Both the position numbers and the translations under genes were made by a program. The notes under the pieces were generated by a model. The model saw nothing but the letters and a program-made list of their open reading frames with translations, made no database searches and was not told where the DNA came from. 64,000 nucleotides of DNA from positions 1 to 64,000 of the forward strand of contig QKCP01000147.1 of assembly GCA_003246855.1 (NCBI GenBank). Direction: 5' to 3'. Shown one piece after another: positions 39,803 to 50,096 of this stretch (position 1 is its first letter; the number at the start of each line of letters is the position of its first letter). The stretch is from Ilyobacter polytropus. Lineage in GTDB: Bacteria > Fusobacteriota > Fusobacteriia > Fusobacteriales > Fusobacteriaceae.

Positions 39803-40732
39803 ATGAGTTTAAAGATAGGGAATTTGGAAATTAAGTACCCTATTATACAAGGTGGGATGGCTATTAAAGCATCTATGGCCAAGCTTGCAGCTGCTGTAGC
39901 ACGTGAAGGAGGAATTGGACTCATAGCCGGTACAGGTCTTAGCCCAACAGAGTTGAAGGACGAGATTAAAAAAGCTAGAGAACTGGCAAAGGGTATAATA
40001 GGAGTAAACATAATGGTTGCTGCTGGAAATTTTTTAGACCTTGTAAAAGCTGCAATAGAAGGTGGGATAGACCTTGTAGTTTTTGGTGCTGGATTTTCTA
40101 GGGATGTTTTCCAACTAGGGAATGAATCAAATACTCCAATAGTTCCAATAGTTTCTTCGTTGAAGCTTGCAAAAGTTTCTGAAAAATTAGGGGCTAGTGC
40201 GATAATAGTTGAAGGAGGAAATGCAGGCGGACATTTAGGGACAGATAAGCCTTCTTGGGACATAGTTTCCGAGATAAAAAATACTGTTAAAATTCCTGTG
40301 ATAGCAGCTGGTGGAGTTATAACTCCAGAAGATGCAAAAAATATGTTTTCGCTGGGTGTTGACGGAATTCAAATGGGTACGAGATTCATAGCAAGTGAAG
40401 AGTGTGATGTGAGTGAAACATTTAAACAACTTTATGTAAAGGCGAAACAGGGGGATGTTGTAGAGATAATGAGTTCTGCCGGACTTCCTGCAAACGCTAT
40501 ACGTACACCTTATGTGGAGAAGATTTTAAAGGGAGAAACTAAACCACCTCAAGTGTGTATTCAATGCCTTAAAAAGTGTACATATAAGTTTTGTGTAAAT
40601 GAAAGATTGGTTAAAGGTCATGACGGCGACTTGGAAGAGGGGATATTCTTTGCAGGAAAGGATGTATGGAAAATAGATAAAATTCTTTCGGTAAAAGAAA
40701 TTTTCGAGTTGTTTAAACCTGTATTACCATAA
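39803..40732 (+). CDS. nitronate monooxygenase / FabK-family flavoprotein
   Basis: YPIIQGGMAIKASMAKLAAAVAREGGIGLIAG, EGGNAGGHLG, GVDGIQMGTRFIASEEC. Confidence 0.85.
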   Translation: MSLKIGNLEIKYPIIQGGMAIKASMAKLAAAVAREGGIGLIAGTGLSPTELKDEIKKARELAKGIIGVNIMVAAGNFLDLVKAAIEGGIDLVVFGAGFSRDVFQLGNESNTPIVPIVSSLKLAKVSEKLGASAIIVEGGNAGGHLGTDKPSWDIVSEIKNTVKIPVIAAGGVITPEDAKNMFSLGVDGIQMGTRFIASEECDVSETFKQLYVKAKQGDVVEIMSSAGLPANAIRTPYVEKILKGETKPPQVCIQCLKKCTYKFCVNERLVKGHDGDLEEGIFFAGKDVWKIDKILSVKEIFELFKPVLP

Positions 40733-40737
40733 AATTG

Positions 40738-40764
40738 AGGGTACTCTAGTGAGTGCCTTTTTTG
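40738..40764 (+). terminator. intrinsic terminator
   Basis: GGTACTC-tagt-GAGTGCC-TTTTTT. Confidence 0.75.
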
Positions 40765-40856
40765 TTGCGAATATAGTTTGAAAAAAAAGAGAAAATATGT
40801 TAAAATTAAACGCTAGTGTGTGCATTTGTACAGAAAAGCTTGTTAAGAAAAATTAC

Positions 40857-40885
40857 TTGACAAAAAAATGAGAACGGAGTATAAT
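40857..40885 (+). promoter_or_regulatory. consensus sigma70 promoter of the yceD-rpmF-plsX-fab operon
   Basis: TTGACA-17 bp-TATAAT. Confidence 0.85.
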
Positions 40886-40914
40886 GCCAAAGTATTTATA
40901 AGAGGTGAACTATC

Positions 40915-41415
40915 TTGAAGATAAATATTGAAGAGTTGAAAAACCAGAAACAAAAGGTGTTTCACTTTAACGAATGTTTGAGTGGCTTGGATTTAGAGGG
41001 GGCTAGCTTACTAGAACCGGTTGAGGCAGAGTTCTCACTTGAGGTTGTAGAAGATGAGGTGCTTGTAAAAGGTAGCTACAGAACTAAGGTGCAGCTTACA
41101 TGTGTAAGGTGCTTGGATAAATTTGAGGCGAATATTTCCGGAGAGATTGAAAGCGTTTATTTTACGCCTGAAGCTTACAAGGAGCATTACGATTCAAAAG
41201 GTATAGAGTATCAATCGGATAAAACAGTCATTGATGAGATCGTTGATGGACAGATAGATATTTCGGAGCTCATTAGGGAGCAGGTTATACTGGATTTGCC
41301 ACCGTTTCCTATCTGCCAAGATTCCTGTGAAGGGATTGAAGAAATGGGAGATTACAGTAATGACGGGATAGATCCTAGATGGCAAAAACTTTTAGATATT
41401 GAAAAAAAGAATTAA
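40915..41415 (+). CDS. yceD: YceD family (DUF177) protein
   Basis: VQLTCVRCLDKFEANISGEIESVYF; located upstream of rpmF; TTG start. Confidence 0.85.
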   Translation: MKINIEELKNQKQKVFHFNECLSGLDLEGASLLEPVEAEFSLEVVEDEVLVKGSYRTKVQLTCVRCLDKFEANISGEIESVYFTPEAYKEHYDSKGIEYQSDKTVIDEIVDGQIDISELIREQVILDLPPFPICQDSCEGIEEMGDYSNDGIDPRWQKLLDIEKKN

Positions 41416-41432
41416 TAGGAGGGTGAATAGAA

Positions 41433-41618
41433 ATGGCAGTACCTAAGAAGAAGACTTCTAAAGCAAAAAAGAACATGAGAAGAGCTCACGATGCTATAAA
41501 AGGGGGGAGCTTAATGAGTTGCCCAAACTGTGGTGAACCAAAAAGACCTCATAGAATTTGCCTAGCTTGTGGGGACTACAACGGAAAACAAGTTTTAGCT
41601 AGTGAAGCAGCAGAATAA
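41433..41618 (+). CDS. rpmF: 50S ribosomal protein L32 (four-Cys, zinc type)
   Basis: [22 protein letters not shown]...[23 protein letters not shown]. Confidence 0.97.
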   Translation: MAVPKKKTSKAKKNMRRAHDAIKGGSLMSCPNCGEPKRPHRICLACGDYNGKQVLASEAAE

Positions 41619-41623
41619 TCTTT

Positions 41624-41654
41624 AAAAGCAAGATGCTAGCATCTTGCTTTTTTT
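41624..41654 (+). terminator. intrinsic terminator downstream of rpmF
   Basis: AAAAGCAAGATGCTAGCATCTTGCTTTTTTT. Confidence 0.9.
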
Positions 41655-41808
41655 AGTATTGAGCATATAAAATTTTGATAATATTATTGTAATTCGCATT
41701 TTTGTAGACTACATTTGATAAATTTAATATAAATTTTGATTTTTTTTTTCTTTTAATTTTGATATAATATGCGGGAGCGCAAAAAAAAGTATAACGAGGA
41801 GGAATTTA

Positions 41809-42813
41809 ATGAAAGTAGCTCTTGATGCTATGGGTGGCGATTTTGCTCCACTTGAACCTGTTAAGGGTGCGGTAGAGGCTATAAATGAGTTGAGTGATAT
41901 AGAGGTAGTGCTGGTAGGAAACAAGCTCGAAATAGAAAAAGAGCTTTCCAAATATAATTATGATAAATCTAGGATAGAGATATTGCATACAGATGAAAAA
42001 ATACTAATGCACGAAGATCAGCCTCCTGCGATGGCGGTTCGTAAGAAAAAAAACGCTTCTATGATACTAGCATTAGAACTTGTAAAAAAAGGAGAGGCTG
42101 TTGCTTGTGTATCCGCAGGCAATACTGGGGCGCTTATGACAGCGAGTCAGCTTATACTAAAAAGAATAAGAGGAGTGCTTAGACCTGCAATTACAACTGT
42201 TTTCCCAAACAAAAAGGGGAGCATGGTCCTTTTGGATGCAGGGGCAAATGCCGACTGTAAGCCGGAGTATCTTAATCAGTTTGCCTTGATGGGTGCAAAA
42301 TATGCTGAGATACTTTTCGGTAAGGAAAAACCTAAAGTTGCTCTGCTCAACATAGGCGAAGAAGAAGGAAAGGGCAATGAGCTTGTAAAAAATACCTTTG
42401 AAATACTAAAGGAGAACAAAAAAATAAATTTTTCTGGCAACATAGAGGCCAGAGAGATGATGGATGGGAACGTTGACGTAATTGTAGCTGATGGGTTTAC
42501 GGGCAATGTAATACTAAAAACAGGTGAGGGCGTAGCAACTCTCATATTAGACCTTCTTAAAACTGGGATAAAATCAAAATTTATTTATAAATTAGGGGCA
42601 CTTATTCTAAAACCAGTTTTTGTTCAGTTGAAAAATAAGATAGATTCTACGGAATATGGAGGCGCTTTATTTTTAGGATTAAACGGGATTTCTATAAAAG
42701 CTCACGGTAATTCTGACTCGAAAGCGATAAAAAATGCGTTGAATGTTGCACATAAATTTGGGAAAAGTAATTTTGTAGAGGAACTTAAGAATACTATGAG
42801 TGAGGAGGCTTAA
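41809..42813 (+). CDS. plsX: phosphate acyltransferase PlsX
   Basis: MKVALDAMGGDFAPLEPVKGAVEA; VSAGNTGALM; VADGFTGNV. Confidence 0.96.
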   Translation: MKVALDAMGGDFAPLEPVKGAVEAINELSDIEVVLVGNKLEIEKELSKYNYDKSRIEILHTDEKILMHEDQPPAMAVRKKKNASMILALELVKKGEAVACVSAGNTGALMTASQLILKRIRGVLRPAITTVFPNKKGSMVLLDAGANADCKPEYLNQFALMGAKYAEILFGKEKPKVALLNIGEEEGKGNELVKNTFEILKENKKINFSGNIEAREMMDGNVDVIVADGFTGNVILKTGEGVATLILDLLKTGIKSKFIYKLGALILKPVFVQLKNKIDSTEYGGALFLGLNGISIKAHGNSDSKAIKNALNVAHKFGKSNFVEELKNTMSEEA

Positions 42814-42814
42814 A

Positions 42815-43810
42815 ATGGCTGAGTTAAAAACGGTTGGCATAATTGGAGTTGGTTCGTATGCTCCTGAAAGGGTTATGACTAACTTTGAATTAGAAAAAAT
42901 AGTTGAAACTAATGATGAATGGATAAGGACTAGAACCGGCATACAGGAGAGAAGGATAGCTGCAGAGGATGAGGCTTGTTCGGATCTGGCTTACAATGCA
43001 GCGTTAAAAGCACTGGAAAATTCAGATACAAAACCGGAAGAGTTAGATCTTATAATAGTGGCTACCATAACACCTGACTATCCATTCCCTGCTACGGCCG
43101 CCCTACTTCAGAGGAGGCTTGGAGCTACTACAGCTGGGGCATTTGATTTGGAAGCTGCATGTAGCGGTCTTGTGTACGGGATAGTTACTGGAGCGAACTT
43201 TATAGCAACAGGAGCTTATAAAAAAGTACTTGTAATCGGAGCAGAAGTTTTGTCTAGAATACTTGACTGGGAAGACAGAAATACCTGTGTGCTTTTTGGT
43301 GATGGTGCAGCGGCTGTAGTCTTAGGAGAAGTAGAGGACGGCTACGGCATAAAAGGGTTCCATCTAGGGGCGAAAGGTGATATAGAAAAGGTTCTCTATC
43401 AACCTGCAGGAGGTTCTATGACACCGGCAAGTTTTGACTCGGTGAGCGCTAAACAGCACTTTTTAAAGATGCAGGGACCGGAAGTGTTCAAATTTGCAGT
43501 GAAAGCTTTGCCGGACGGTCTAGAAAAGGCTTTGGAAAAATCTGCTATGGATGCCAGTGACTTAGATCTGGTTGTACCTCATCAGGCCAATATGAGGATA
43601 ATCCAATCTGCCGCTAAAAGGTTTAACATTTCGACGGATAAATTTTACCTTAACCTGCATAAGTACGGGAACACGTCTTCCGCCTCAGTAGGGCTTGCTC
43701 TTGCAGAAGCTATAGAGACAGGCAGGGTTAAAAAGGGCGATAATATAGCGTTGGTTGGTTTTGGTGCCGGACTTACTTATGCGTCTTGTATCATTAAATG
43801 GGCTAAGTAG
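42815..43810 (+). CDS. fabH: beta-ketoacyl-ACP synthase III
   Basis: [46 protein letters not shown]. Confidence 0.96.
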   Translation: MAELKTVGIIGVGSYAPERVMTNFELEKIVETNDEWIRTRTGIQERRIAAEDEACSDLAYNAALKALENSDTKPEELDLIIVATITPDYPFPATAALLQRRLGATTAGAFDLEAACSGLVYGIVTGANFIATGAYKKVLVIGAEVLSRILDWEDRNTCVLFGDGAAAVVLGEVEDGYGIKGFHLGAKGDIEKVLYQPAGGSMTPASFDSVSAKQHFLKMQGPEVFKFAVKALPDGLEKALEKSAMDASDLDLVVPHQANMRIIQSAAKRFNISTDKFYLNLHKYGNTSSASVGLALAEAIETGRVKKGDNIALVGFGAGLTYASCIIKWAK

Positions 43811-43848
43811 AATTGATTATAGAAAAATTTACGAAAAGGTGGGAAGAG

Positions 43849-44790
43849 ATGTTTAAGAGTGAAATTTGTGGTTTATTAAACATAAAATATCCTATATTCC
43901 AAGGTGCGATGGCGTGGATAGCTGACGGTAATCTTGCTGGACATGTTTCAAAAGCTGGCGGGCTTGGAATCATAGCAGGTGGAGGTATGCCGCCTGAAGT
44001 TTTAAGAGAAGAAATAAAAACTGCAAAAGGGATAACGGAAAATCCTTTCGGTGTAAATCTGATGCTTATGATGGAAAATGTAGCAGAACAGGTTGATGTA
44101 TGTATAGAAGAAGGGGTGGCGGTAGTCACAACAGGTGCTGGAAATCCAGGACCTTACATGGGTAAACTAAAAGAAGCTGGCATAAAAGTTATTCCGGTTG
44201 TACCTTCTGTAGCGCTTGCAAAAAGAATGGAAAAACTTGGTGCTGACGCCGTAATAGCAGAGGGAACTGAAGCAGGTGGACATATAGGTCAACTAACAAC
44301 AATGGCTCTTGTCCCTCAAATAGTGGAGGCTGTGAATGTACCTGTAATAGCTGCTGGAGGTGTTGCTGGAGGCAAGCAATTTGCAGCAGCAATAGCGCTC
44401 GGAGCAAAAGGGGTTCAAGTAGGAACGAGATTTATAGTTGCATATGAATGTACTGCTCATGAAAACTACAAAGAGGCCATACTAAAAGCGAAAGACAGGT
44501 CTACAGTATCGACGGGTACTACGACAGGTCATCCTGTAAGGGTACTAAATAATAAATTGGCGAAAGAAATACTTAGATTAGAGTCACAGGGAGCGGATCC
44601 TGTAGAGATAGAAAACTTAGGTAAAGGGAAGCTAAAGCTTGCAGTTAAGGATGGAGACGTAGAACTTGGAAGCGTAATGGCCGGACAAGTTGCAGCTATG
44701 GTTTGCAAAATAGAGAGCTGTGAGGAGATAATTCAAGACCTTATGGCTGGGTTAGAAACTGAAATTAATCAGTTGAAGACGCTGTTCTAA
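43849..44790 (+). CDS. fabK: enoyl-ACP reductase II
   Basis: [57 protein letters not shown]; in fab cluster. Confidence 0.92.
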   Translation: MFKSEICGLLNIKYPIFQGAMAWIADGNLAGHVSKAGGLGIIAGGGMPPEVLREEIKTAKGITENPFGVNLMLMMENVAEQVDVCIEEGVAVVTTGAGNPGPYMGKLKEAGIKVIPVVPSVALAKRMEKLGADAVIAEGTEAGGHIGQLTTMALVPQIVEAVNVPVIAAGGVAGGKQFAAAIALGAKGVQVGTRFIVAYECTAHENYKEAILKAKDRSTVSTGTTTGHPVRVLNNKLAKEILRLESQGADPVEIENLGKGKLKLAVKDGDVELGSVMAGQVAAMVCKIESCEEIIQDLMAGLETEINQLKTLF

Positions 44791-44819
44791 TTGCGGAATC
44801 TTTTAAAACCTTAATTGGC

Positions 44820-44848
44820 TTGACATAAAAAAGCTTATATGCTATATT
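44820..44848 (+). promoter_or_regulatory. internal sigma70 promoter upstream of fabD
   Basis: TTGACA-17 bp-TATATT. Confidence 0.75.
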
Positions 44849-44877
44849 GAAACGTGCTTTAATTAAAGGGGGTAGAG

Positions 44878-45783
44878 ATGTCAAAGACAGCATTTATTTT
44901 CCCGGGACAAGGCTCTCAGTATGTGGGTATGGGAAAAGAACTTTACGAAGGTAACGAAGCAGCTAAAAAATATTTTGATGAAATATTTGAAAGTATAGAT
45001 TTAGACTTAAAAGAGGTCATGTTCGAAGGGCCAGAAGATAAGTTGAAGCAAACAAAATATACTCAACCGGCGATAGTAGCAATGAGTCTAGTGCTTACTA
45101 AACTTTTGGAAAACAAAGGTGTAAAGGCAGACTATGTTACTGGACATAGTCTGGGAGAATACTCAGCACTTGGAGCAGGTGGATTTTTAAGCCTAGATGA
45201 GACAGTTAAATTAACTGCTCGTAGAGGGGAGATAATGAATGATGTCTCTAGCCAAGTAAATGGGACTATGGCAGCTATAATAGGGATGGATTCAGCTCAA
45301 ATAGAAGAGATTTGCAAAGATATAGACGGGGTTGTAGAAGCGGTAAACTACAATGAGCCGAAGCAAACGGTTATAGCAGGTGGAGTTTCAGAGGTAGAAA
45401 CAGCCTGTGAAAAACTAAAAGAAGCAGGTGCTAAAAGGGCATTGATACTTCCGGTATCAGGGCCGTTCCATTCTAGCCTTATGAAACCTGCCGCGGACAG
45501 CTTAAAAGAAGAATTCCCAAAATATGATTTTAAAATAGGAAGCTCAAAACTTATCTCTAATACAGATGCTAGAGTACTAGAAACTCCTGAAGAAGTAAAA
45601 GAAGAACTTTACAAACAGACTTTTGGACCCGTAAAATGGGTTGATGTTATAGCTACTTTAAAAGTAAATGGCGTAACAAAGCTTTACGAGATAGGACCTG
45701 GAAAGGTATTAAAAGGTCTGGTTAAAAAGATAGACAAAGAGTTAGAAGTTCTCAATGTGGAAAAATTAGAGGATTTAGCATAA
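44878..45783 (+). CDS. fabD: ACP S-malonyltransferase
   Basis: FIFPGQGSQYVGMGKEL, GHSLGEYSAL, PVSGPFHSSLM. Confidence 0.97.
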   Translation: MSKTAFIFPGQGSQYVGMGKELYEGNEAAKKYFDEIFESIDLDLKEVMFEGPEDKLKQTKYTQPAIVAMSLVLTKLLENKGVKADYVTGHSLGEYSALGAGGFLSLDETVKLTARRGEIMNDVSSQVNGTMAAIIGMDSAQIEEICKDIDGVVEAVNYNEPKQTVIAGGVSEVETACEKLKEAGAKRALILPVSGPFHSSLMKPAADSLKEEFPKYDFKIGSSKLISNTDARVLETPEEVKEELYKQTFGPVKWVDVIATLKVNGVTKLYEIGPGKVLKGLVKKIDKELEVLNVEKLEDLA

Positions 45784-45825
45784 GATTTTTCCATTTATAT
45801 AACAAGAAAACATAGGAGGGCAGAG

Positions 45826-46575
45826 ATGATCAACTTAAAAGACAAAGTTGCCGTAATAACTGGTTCCGCGAGGGGGATAGGTAAGTCAATCGCTGAAAAG
45901 CTGGCCATGGCTGGGGCAAATGTTGTAATAACCGACATCTTAGTCGAAGAAGGGCAAAAAACAGCTGCAGAGATAGCAGAGACTTATAAAGTGGAAACTA
46001 TATTTATGAAGTCAGACGTTACAAATTCTGACAGTGCAGAAGAATTAGCAAATGCGGTTATGGAAAAATTTGGAAGAGTAGACGTATTAGTGAACAACGC
46101 AGGTATCACAAGAGACATGCTTTTCTTGAGAATGAAAGAAGACGACTTTATGAAAGTCATTGAAATTAACTTAAAAGGTGCCTTTGTAGTAACAAAAGCT
46201 TTCTATAGAGCTATGATAAAACAAAGAAGCGGAAGCATAATAAACATGGCTTCAATAGTTGGAATTATGGGAAATGCCGGGCAAGTAAACTACTCAGCTT
46301 CAAAAGGGGGACTTATCACAATGACTAAGTCACTTGCAAAAGAAGCCGGAGCAAGGGGAATAAGAGTAAACGCTATAGCACCAGGTTTCATCCAAACTGA
46401 AATGACAGGTGTATTAGATGAAAAACAGCAAGATGCTTTTTTAAGAAACATCCCTTTAGGTATTCCAGGCAAGCCTGAAGATATAGCAAACACAGTACTT
46501 TTCTTGGCTTCTGACCTGTCATCTTATATAACAGGTCAAACTATAAGTGTAAATGGTGGCCTTTTAATGCCATAA
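45826..46575 (+). CDS. fabG: 3-oxoacyl-ACP reductase
   Basis: ITGSARGIGKSIAEKLA, NNAGITRD, YSASKGGLI, SVNGGLLM. Confidence 0.96.
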   Translation: MINLKDKVAVITGSARGIGKSIAEKLAMAGANVVITDILVEEGQKTAAEIAETYKVETIFMKSDVTNSDSAEELANAVMEKFGRVDVLVNNAGITRDMLFLRMKEDDFMKVIEINLKGAFVVTKAFYRAMIKQRSGSIINMASIVGIMGNAGQVNYSASKGGLITMTKSLAKEAGARGIRVNAIAPGFIQTEMTGVLDEKQQDAFLRNIPLGIPGKPEDIANTVLFLASDLSSYITGQTISVNGGLLMP

Positions 46576-46664
46576 ATTTGGCTTGTAGAGCTTGAAAAAA
46601 ATAATAAAATTTGCTATTATTTAGTACTGATTGAGATAAAAAAATTTCAAGGAGGAAAAGAATA

Positions 46665-46889
46665 ATGTTAGAAAAAATTAGAGAAATCGTAGTAGATCAA
46701 TTGGGAGTAGACGCTGATCAAGTAACTCCTGCAGCAAACTTTGTAGACGATCTAGGAGCAGACTCACTAGATACTGTTGAGTTAATCATGGCTTTCGAAG
46801 AAGAGTTCGGAGTAGAGATTCCTGATACAGACGCAGAAAAAATCAAAACTGTTCAAGACGTAATCGACTACATCGAAGAAAAGCAATAA
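46665..46889 (+). CDS. acpP: acyl carrier protein
   Basis: [27 protein letters not shown]. Confidence 0.99.
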   Translation: MLEKIREIVVDQLGVDADQVTPAANFVDDLGADSLDTVELIMAFEEEFGVEIPDTDAEKIKTVQDVIDYIEEKQ

Positions 46890-46900
46890 TTTTAACTGTT

Positions 46901-46930
46901 ATTATAGGGGTATATTATTACCCCTATAAT
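46901..46930 (+). other. intercistronic hairpin between acpP and fabF
   Basis: ATTATAGGGGTA-tattat-TACCCCTATAAT without a strong T-tract. Confidence 0.7.
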
Positions 46931-47068
46931 TGTATTTTACAACAAAAATATAAAACCACGAATTTACAGGGATTTTCACTTATATGAGAATTGGTGTTAA
47001 TTTGTGGTATAAAAGTGTTATTTGTAGAATTATGGATGGATAATATCTTTATAAAGAGGTGAAGTGAA

Positions 47069-48310
47069 TTGAGAAGAGTAGTAGTAACAGGAGTTGGACT
47101 TGTAACAGCATTGGGGACAGGGACAGAAAAAACATGGAATGCTATAAAAGAAGGAAAAACAGGATTAGGACTTATTGAGTCTTTTGATACTACAGACAAC
47201 CCTGTAAAAGTTGCAGCAGAAGTAAAAGATTTTGATCCTATAGAGTTTGGAATTGAAAAAAAAGAGATTAAGAAACTTGCCAGAAATACACAGTTCGCAA
47301 TAGCAGCTTCAAAGTTGGCGCTTAAAGATTCAAAACTTGAAATTACAGATGCTAATGCTGAAAGAGTAGGGGTAATTGTGTCTTCTGGAATAGGTGGAAT
47401 AGAAGTAATGGAGCAGCAGCATATAACTATGCTGGATAAGGGTATAAGAAGAATATCCCCATTTACAATACCTGCCATGATAGCAAATATGGCATCGGGT
47501 AATGTTGCCATATATCTTGGTGCAAAAGGACCTAATAAAGCTTTAGTAACTGCTTGTGCAGCAGGGACACATTCTATAGGAGATGCTTTTGAAACTATTA
47601 AAAACGGAAAAGCCGATGTGATGATTTCCGGTGGTACAGAAGCGTGTATTACAGAATTTGCAATGAACGGATTCGCAAATATGAAAGCACTTTCTACAAG
47701 AAACGAAGAGCCTACTAAAGCTTCTAGACCATTTACAGCTGATAGAGACGGTTTTGTAATGGGAGAAGGAGCAGGAATTGTTATTCTTGAAGAGCTTGAA
47801 ACAGCAAAAGCTAGAGGAGCAAAAATCTATGCTGAGGTTGTAGGGTATGGAGAGACATGCGATGCTTATCATATAACAGCACCTGCCGAAGGAGGAGAAG
47901 GAGGAGCAAGAGCTATTAAGATGGCTTTGGAAGAAGCCGGAGTTGATATTACAGAAGTTGATTATATCAATGCTCACGGGACTTCTACTCCTGCAAATGA
48001 TAAAAATGAAACAGCATCTATAAAAAGCATATTTGGAGAACATGCATATAAGTTGGCAGTATCGTCTACAAAAGGTGCTACTGGACATGCTCTTGGTGCT
48101 GCAGGTGGAATTGAGGGAGGTCTTCTTGCCCTGGCAATAAGTGAAGGTATACTTCCGCCGACAGTAAATTATGAAACTCCGGATCCGGAGCTTGACCTTA
48201 ACTATGTCCCTAATAGCGCAGTAAAAAAAGAGATTAGAGTAGGACTTTCAAATTCTCTTGGATTTGGTGGACATAATGCCGTTATTGCAATGAAGAAATA
48301 TGAAGACTAA
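47069..48310 (+). CDS. fabF: beta-ketoacyl-ACP synthase II
   Basis: RRVVVTGVGLVTALGTG, TACAAGTHSIGDA, INAHGTSTPAND, GATGHALGAAGG; TTG start. Confidence 0.97.
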   Translation: MRRVVVTGVGLVTALGTGTEKTWNAIKEGKTGLGLIESFDTTDNPVKVAAEVKDFDPIEFGIEKKEIKKLARNTQFAIAASKLALKDSKLEITDANAERVGVIVSSGIGGIEVMEQQHITMLDKGIRRISPFTIPAMIANMASGNVAIYLGAKGPNKALVTACAAGTHSIGDAFETIKNGKADVMISGGTEACITEFAMNGFANMKALSTRNEEPTKASRPFTADRDGFVMGEGAGIVILEELETAKARGAKIYAEVVGYGETCDAYHITAPAEGGEGGARAIKMALEEAGVDITEVDYINAHGTSTPANDKNETASIKSIFGEHAYKLAVSSTKGATGHALGAAGGIEGGLLALAISEGILPPTVNYETPDPELDLNYVPNSAVKKEIRVGLSNSLGFGGHNAVIAMKKYED

Positions 48311-48325
48311 AAGAGGTGCTTATTT

Positions 48326-49042
48326 ATGCAGGAGACAAAAAATTTGAAAAGCCTACAAAACAGAGTTGGATACGAATTTTCAAATATTGATTTGCTGAAA
48401 AAGTCTCTGATACACAGATCTTATGGAAATGAGCACTGGGAGTATAGAAAAATAAACAATGAGAGGTTAGAACTGCTAGGTGATGCAGTTCTAGACCTCA
48501 TAGTTACCGAGTACCTCTATAAAAATTTTAATAAATCTAAAGAGGGAGAGTTAGCTAAGCTGAAATCTATGATAGTAAGCGAACCTATACTTGCCCAAAT
48601 TTCCAGGGAACTAGGCATTGGAGAATACCTTCTCTTAAGCAAGGGAGAGGAATTAACTGGCGGGAGAGAAAGATCTTCTATACTAGGTGATGTTTTTGAA
48701 TCACTTTTAGGGGCTATATATTTAGACTCAGATTTTGATACGGTTAAAAAAGTAGCTTTAAAACACCTTCAGGAAAAAATAGATAACATAAACCAAAATG
48801 AAGATCTTATGGACTACAAAACCATACTCCAGGAGTATAGCCAGAGAAAATACAAAAAAATACCTATATATGAAGTAGTGAATGAGATAGGACCGGACCA
48901 TAGAAAAAACTTTGAGATAATAGTAAAAATAAAGAGTGAAGTTGCGGGTTCAGGTATAGGGAAAAACAAAAAGTCAGCCGAGCAACTGGCTGCAAAAAAT
49001 GCCTGTAAAAAATTTGGGGTAAAGATAAATGAGGCACTATAA
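48326..49042 (+). CDS. rnc: ribonuclease III
   Basis: NNERLELLGDAVLDLIVTEYLY; GDVFESLLGAIYLD; dsRBD. Confidence 0.97.
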   Translation: MQETKNLKSLQNRVGYEFSNIDLLKKSLIHRSYGNEHWEYRKINNERLELLGDAVLDLIVTEYLYKNFNKSKEGELAKLKSMIVSEPILAQISRELGIGEYLLLSKGEELTGGRERSSILGDVFESLLGAIYLDSDFDTVKKVALKHLQEKIDNINQNEDLMDYKTILQEYSQRKYKKIPIYEVVNEIGPDHRKNFEIIVKIKSEVAGSGIGKNKKSAEQLAAKNACKKFGVKINEAL

Positions 49043-50096
49043 TATACCTGTATTCATAGTTCACTATGGATGTCCTCATATGTGTGTGTTTTGTAATCAG
49101 GAAAAAATAACCGGAAGGGAAACAAATATAACCCCTGAGGAGATCAGTGATACTATAGACGAGTATCTTAAAACGCTAGATAAAGATTCCATAAAAGAAG
49201 TGGCTTTTTTTGGAGGGACTTTTACTGCGATATCAATTGAACTTCAAAAAAAATACTTAGAGGTGGTAAAAGGGTATATCGACAGGGGGATCATAGACGG
49301 CATCAGACTGTCTACAAGACCTGACTGTATAAATGACGAGATATTAATCCTTCTTAAAAATTACGGAGTAAAAGTTATAGAACTTGGAGTACAGTCTCTA
49401 GATGACGGGGTTTTAAAACTGTCTGAAAGAGGTTACCGAAAAGAGACGGTAAAAAAAGCTTCTTCTTTGATTAAGTCTTATGGAATAAAGTTGGGTATAC
49501 AGATAATGCCGGGTTTGCCGGGTGCGACCTATAAAAGTGATCTGGCTACAGCAAAAGAGGTAGTAAAGCTTGCTCCTGATATGGTGAGGATTTATCCCAC
49601 CCTTGTGATAAGTGAGACAAAGCTTGAAAAAATGTATAGAGAGGGTAACTTTAACCCCCTTAGTATGAGTGATGCGGTTGATCTAGTTTCGAAGATGATA
49701 GCTTATTTTGAGCTTGAAAATATAGAGATAATAAGGGTAGGGCTCCAGCCTTCTGATGAAATCAGGGAGGACGGCATAGTGTTAGCTGGACCGTTTCACC
49801 CGGCTTTTAGAGAGCTCGTGGAAACGAAACTTTATGGAGATTTTTATGGGAGCCTTTTAAAAAAAGAGAGGCGCCTTAAGGTGGAAGTAAGCCCTAGGTC
49901 GGTTTCACGTGCAGTTGGTATAAAAAAAAGTAATAAGCTTAGATTTAATAATTCAATTGAGATTACAGTAAATTCTGAGCTGACAAAAGATGAATTAAAA
50001 GTGAATGGACGGTGTTATACAAGAAAGGATATCTTAAAAAACATAATAGAGTGTGGTGCGGATGAAACAGATAATAGTGAATGTAGAGGACTTTGA
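49029..50096 (+). CDS. radical SAM protein (Elp3-like N-terminal region)
   Basis: HYGCPHMCVFCNQEKITG, GGTFTAI, ELGVQSLDD. Confidence 0.88.
   Translation: MRHYNIPVFIVHYGCPHMCVFCNQEKITGRETNITPEEISDTIDEYLKTLDKDSIKEVAFFGGTFTAISIELQKKYLEVVKGYIDRGIIDGIRLSTRPDCINDEILILLKNYGVKVIELGVQSLDDGVLKLSERGYRKETVKKASSLIKSYGIKLGIQIMPGLPGATYKSDLATAKEVVKLAPDMVRIYPTLVISETKLEKMYREGNFNPLSMSDAVDLVSKMIAYFELENIEIIRVGLQPSDEIREDGIVLAGPFHPAFRELVETKLYGDFYGSLLKKERRLKVEVSPRSVSRAVGIKKSNKLRFNNSIEITVNSELTKDELKVNGRCYTRKDILKNIIECGADETDNSECRGL

Noticed and set aside
46924-48088. Minus-strand ORFs of 195 and 181 aa opposite fabF
   Set aside because: Antisense to well-supported fabF; composition is artefactual (Cys/Ser/Phe-rich)
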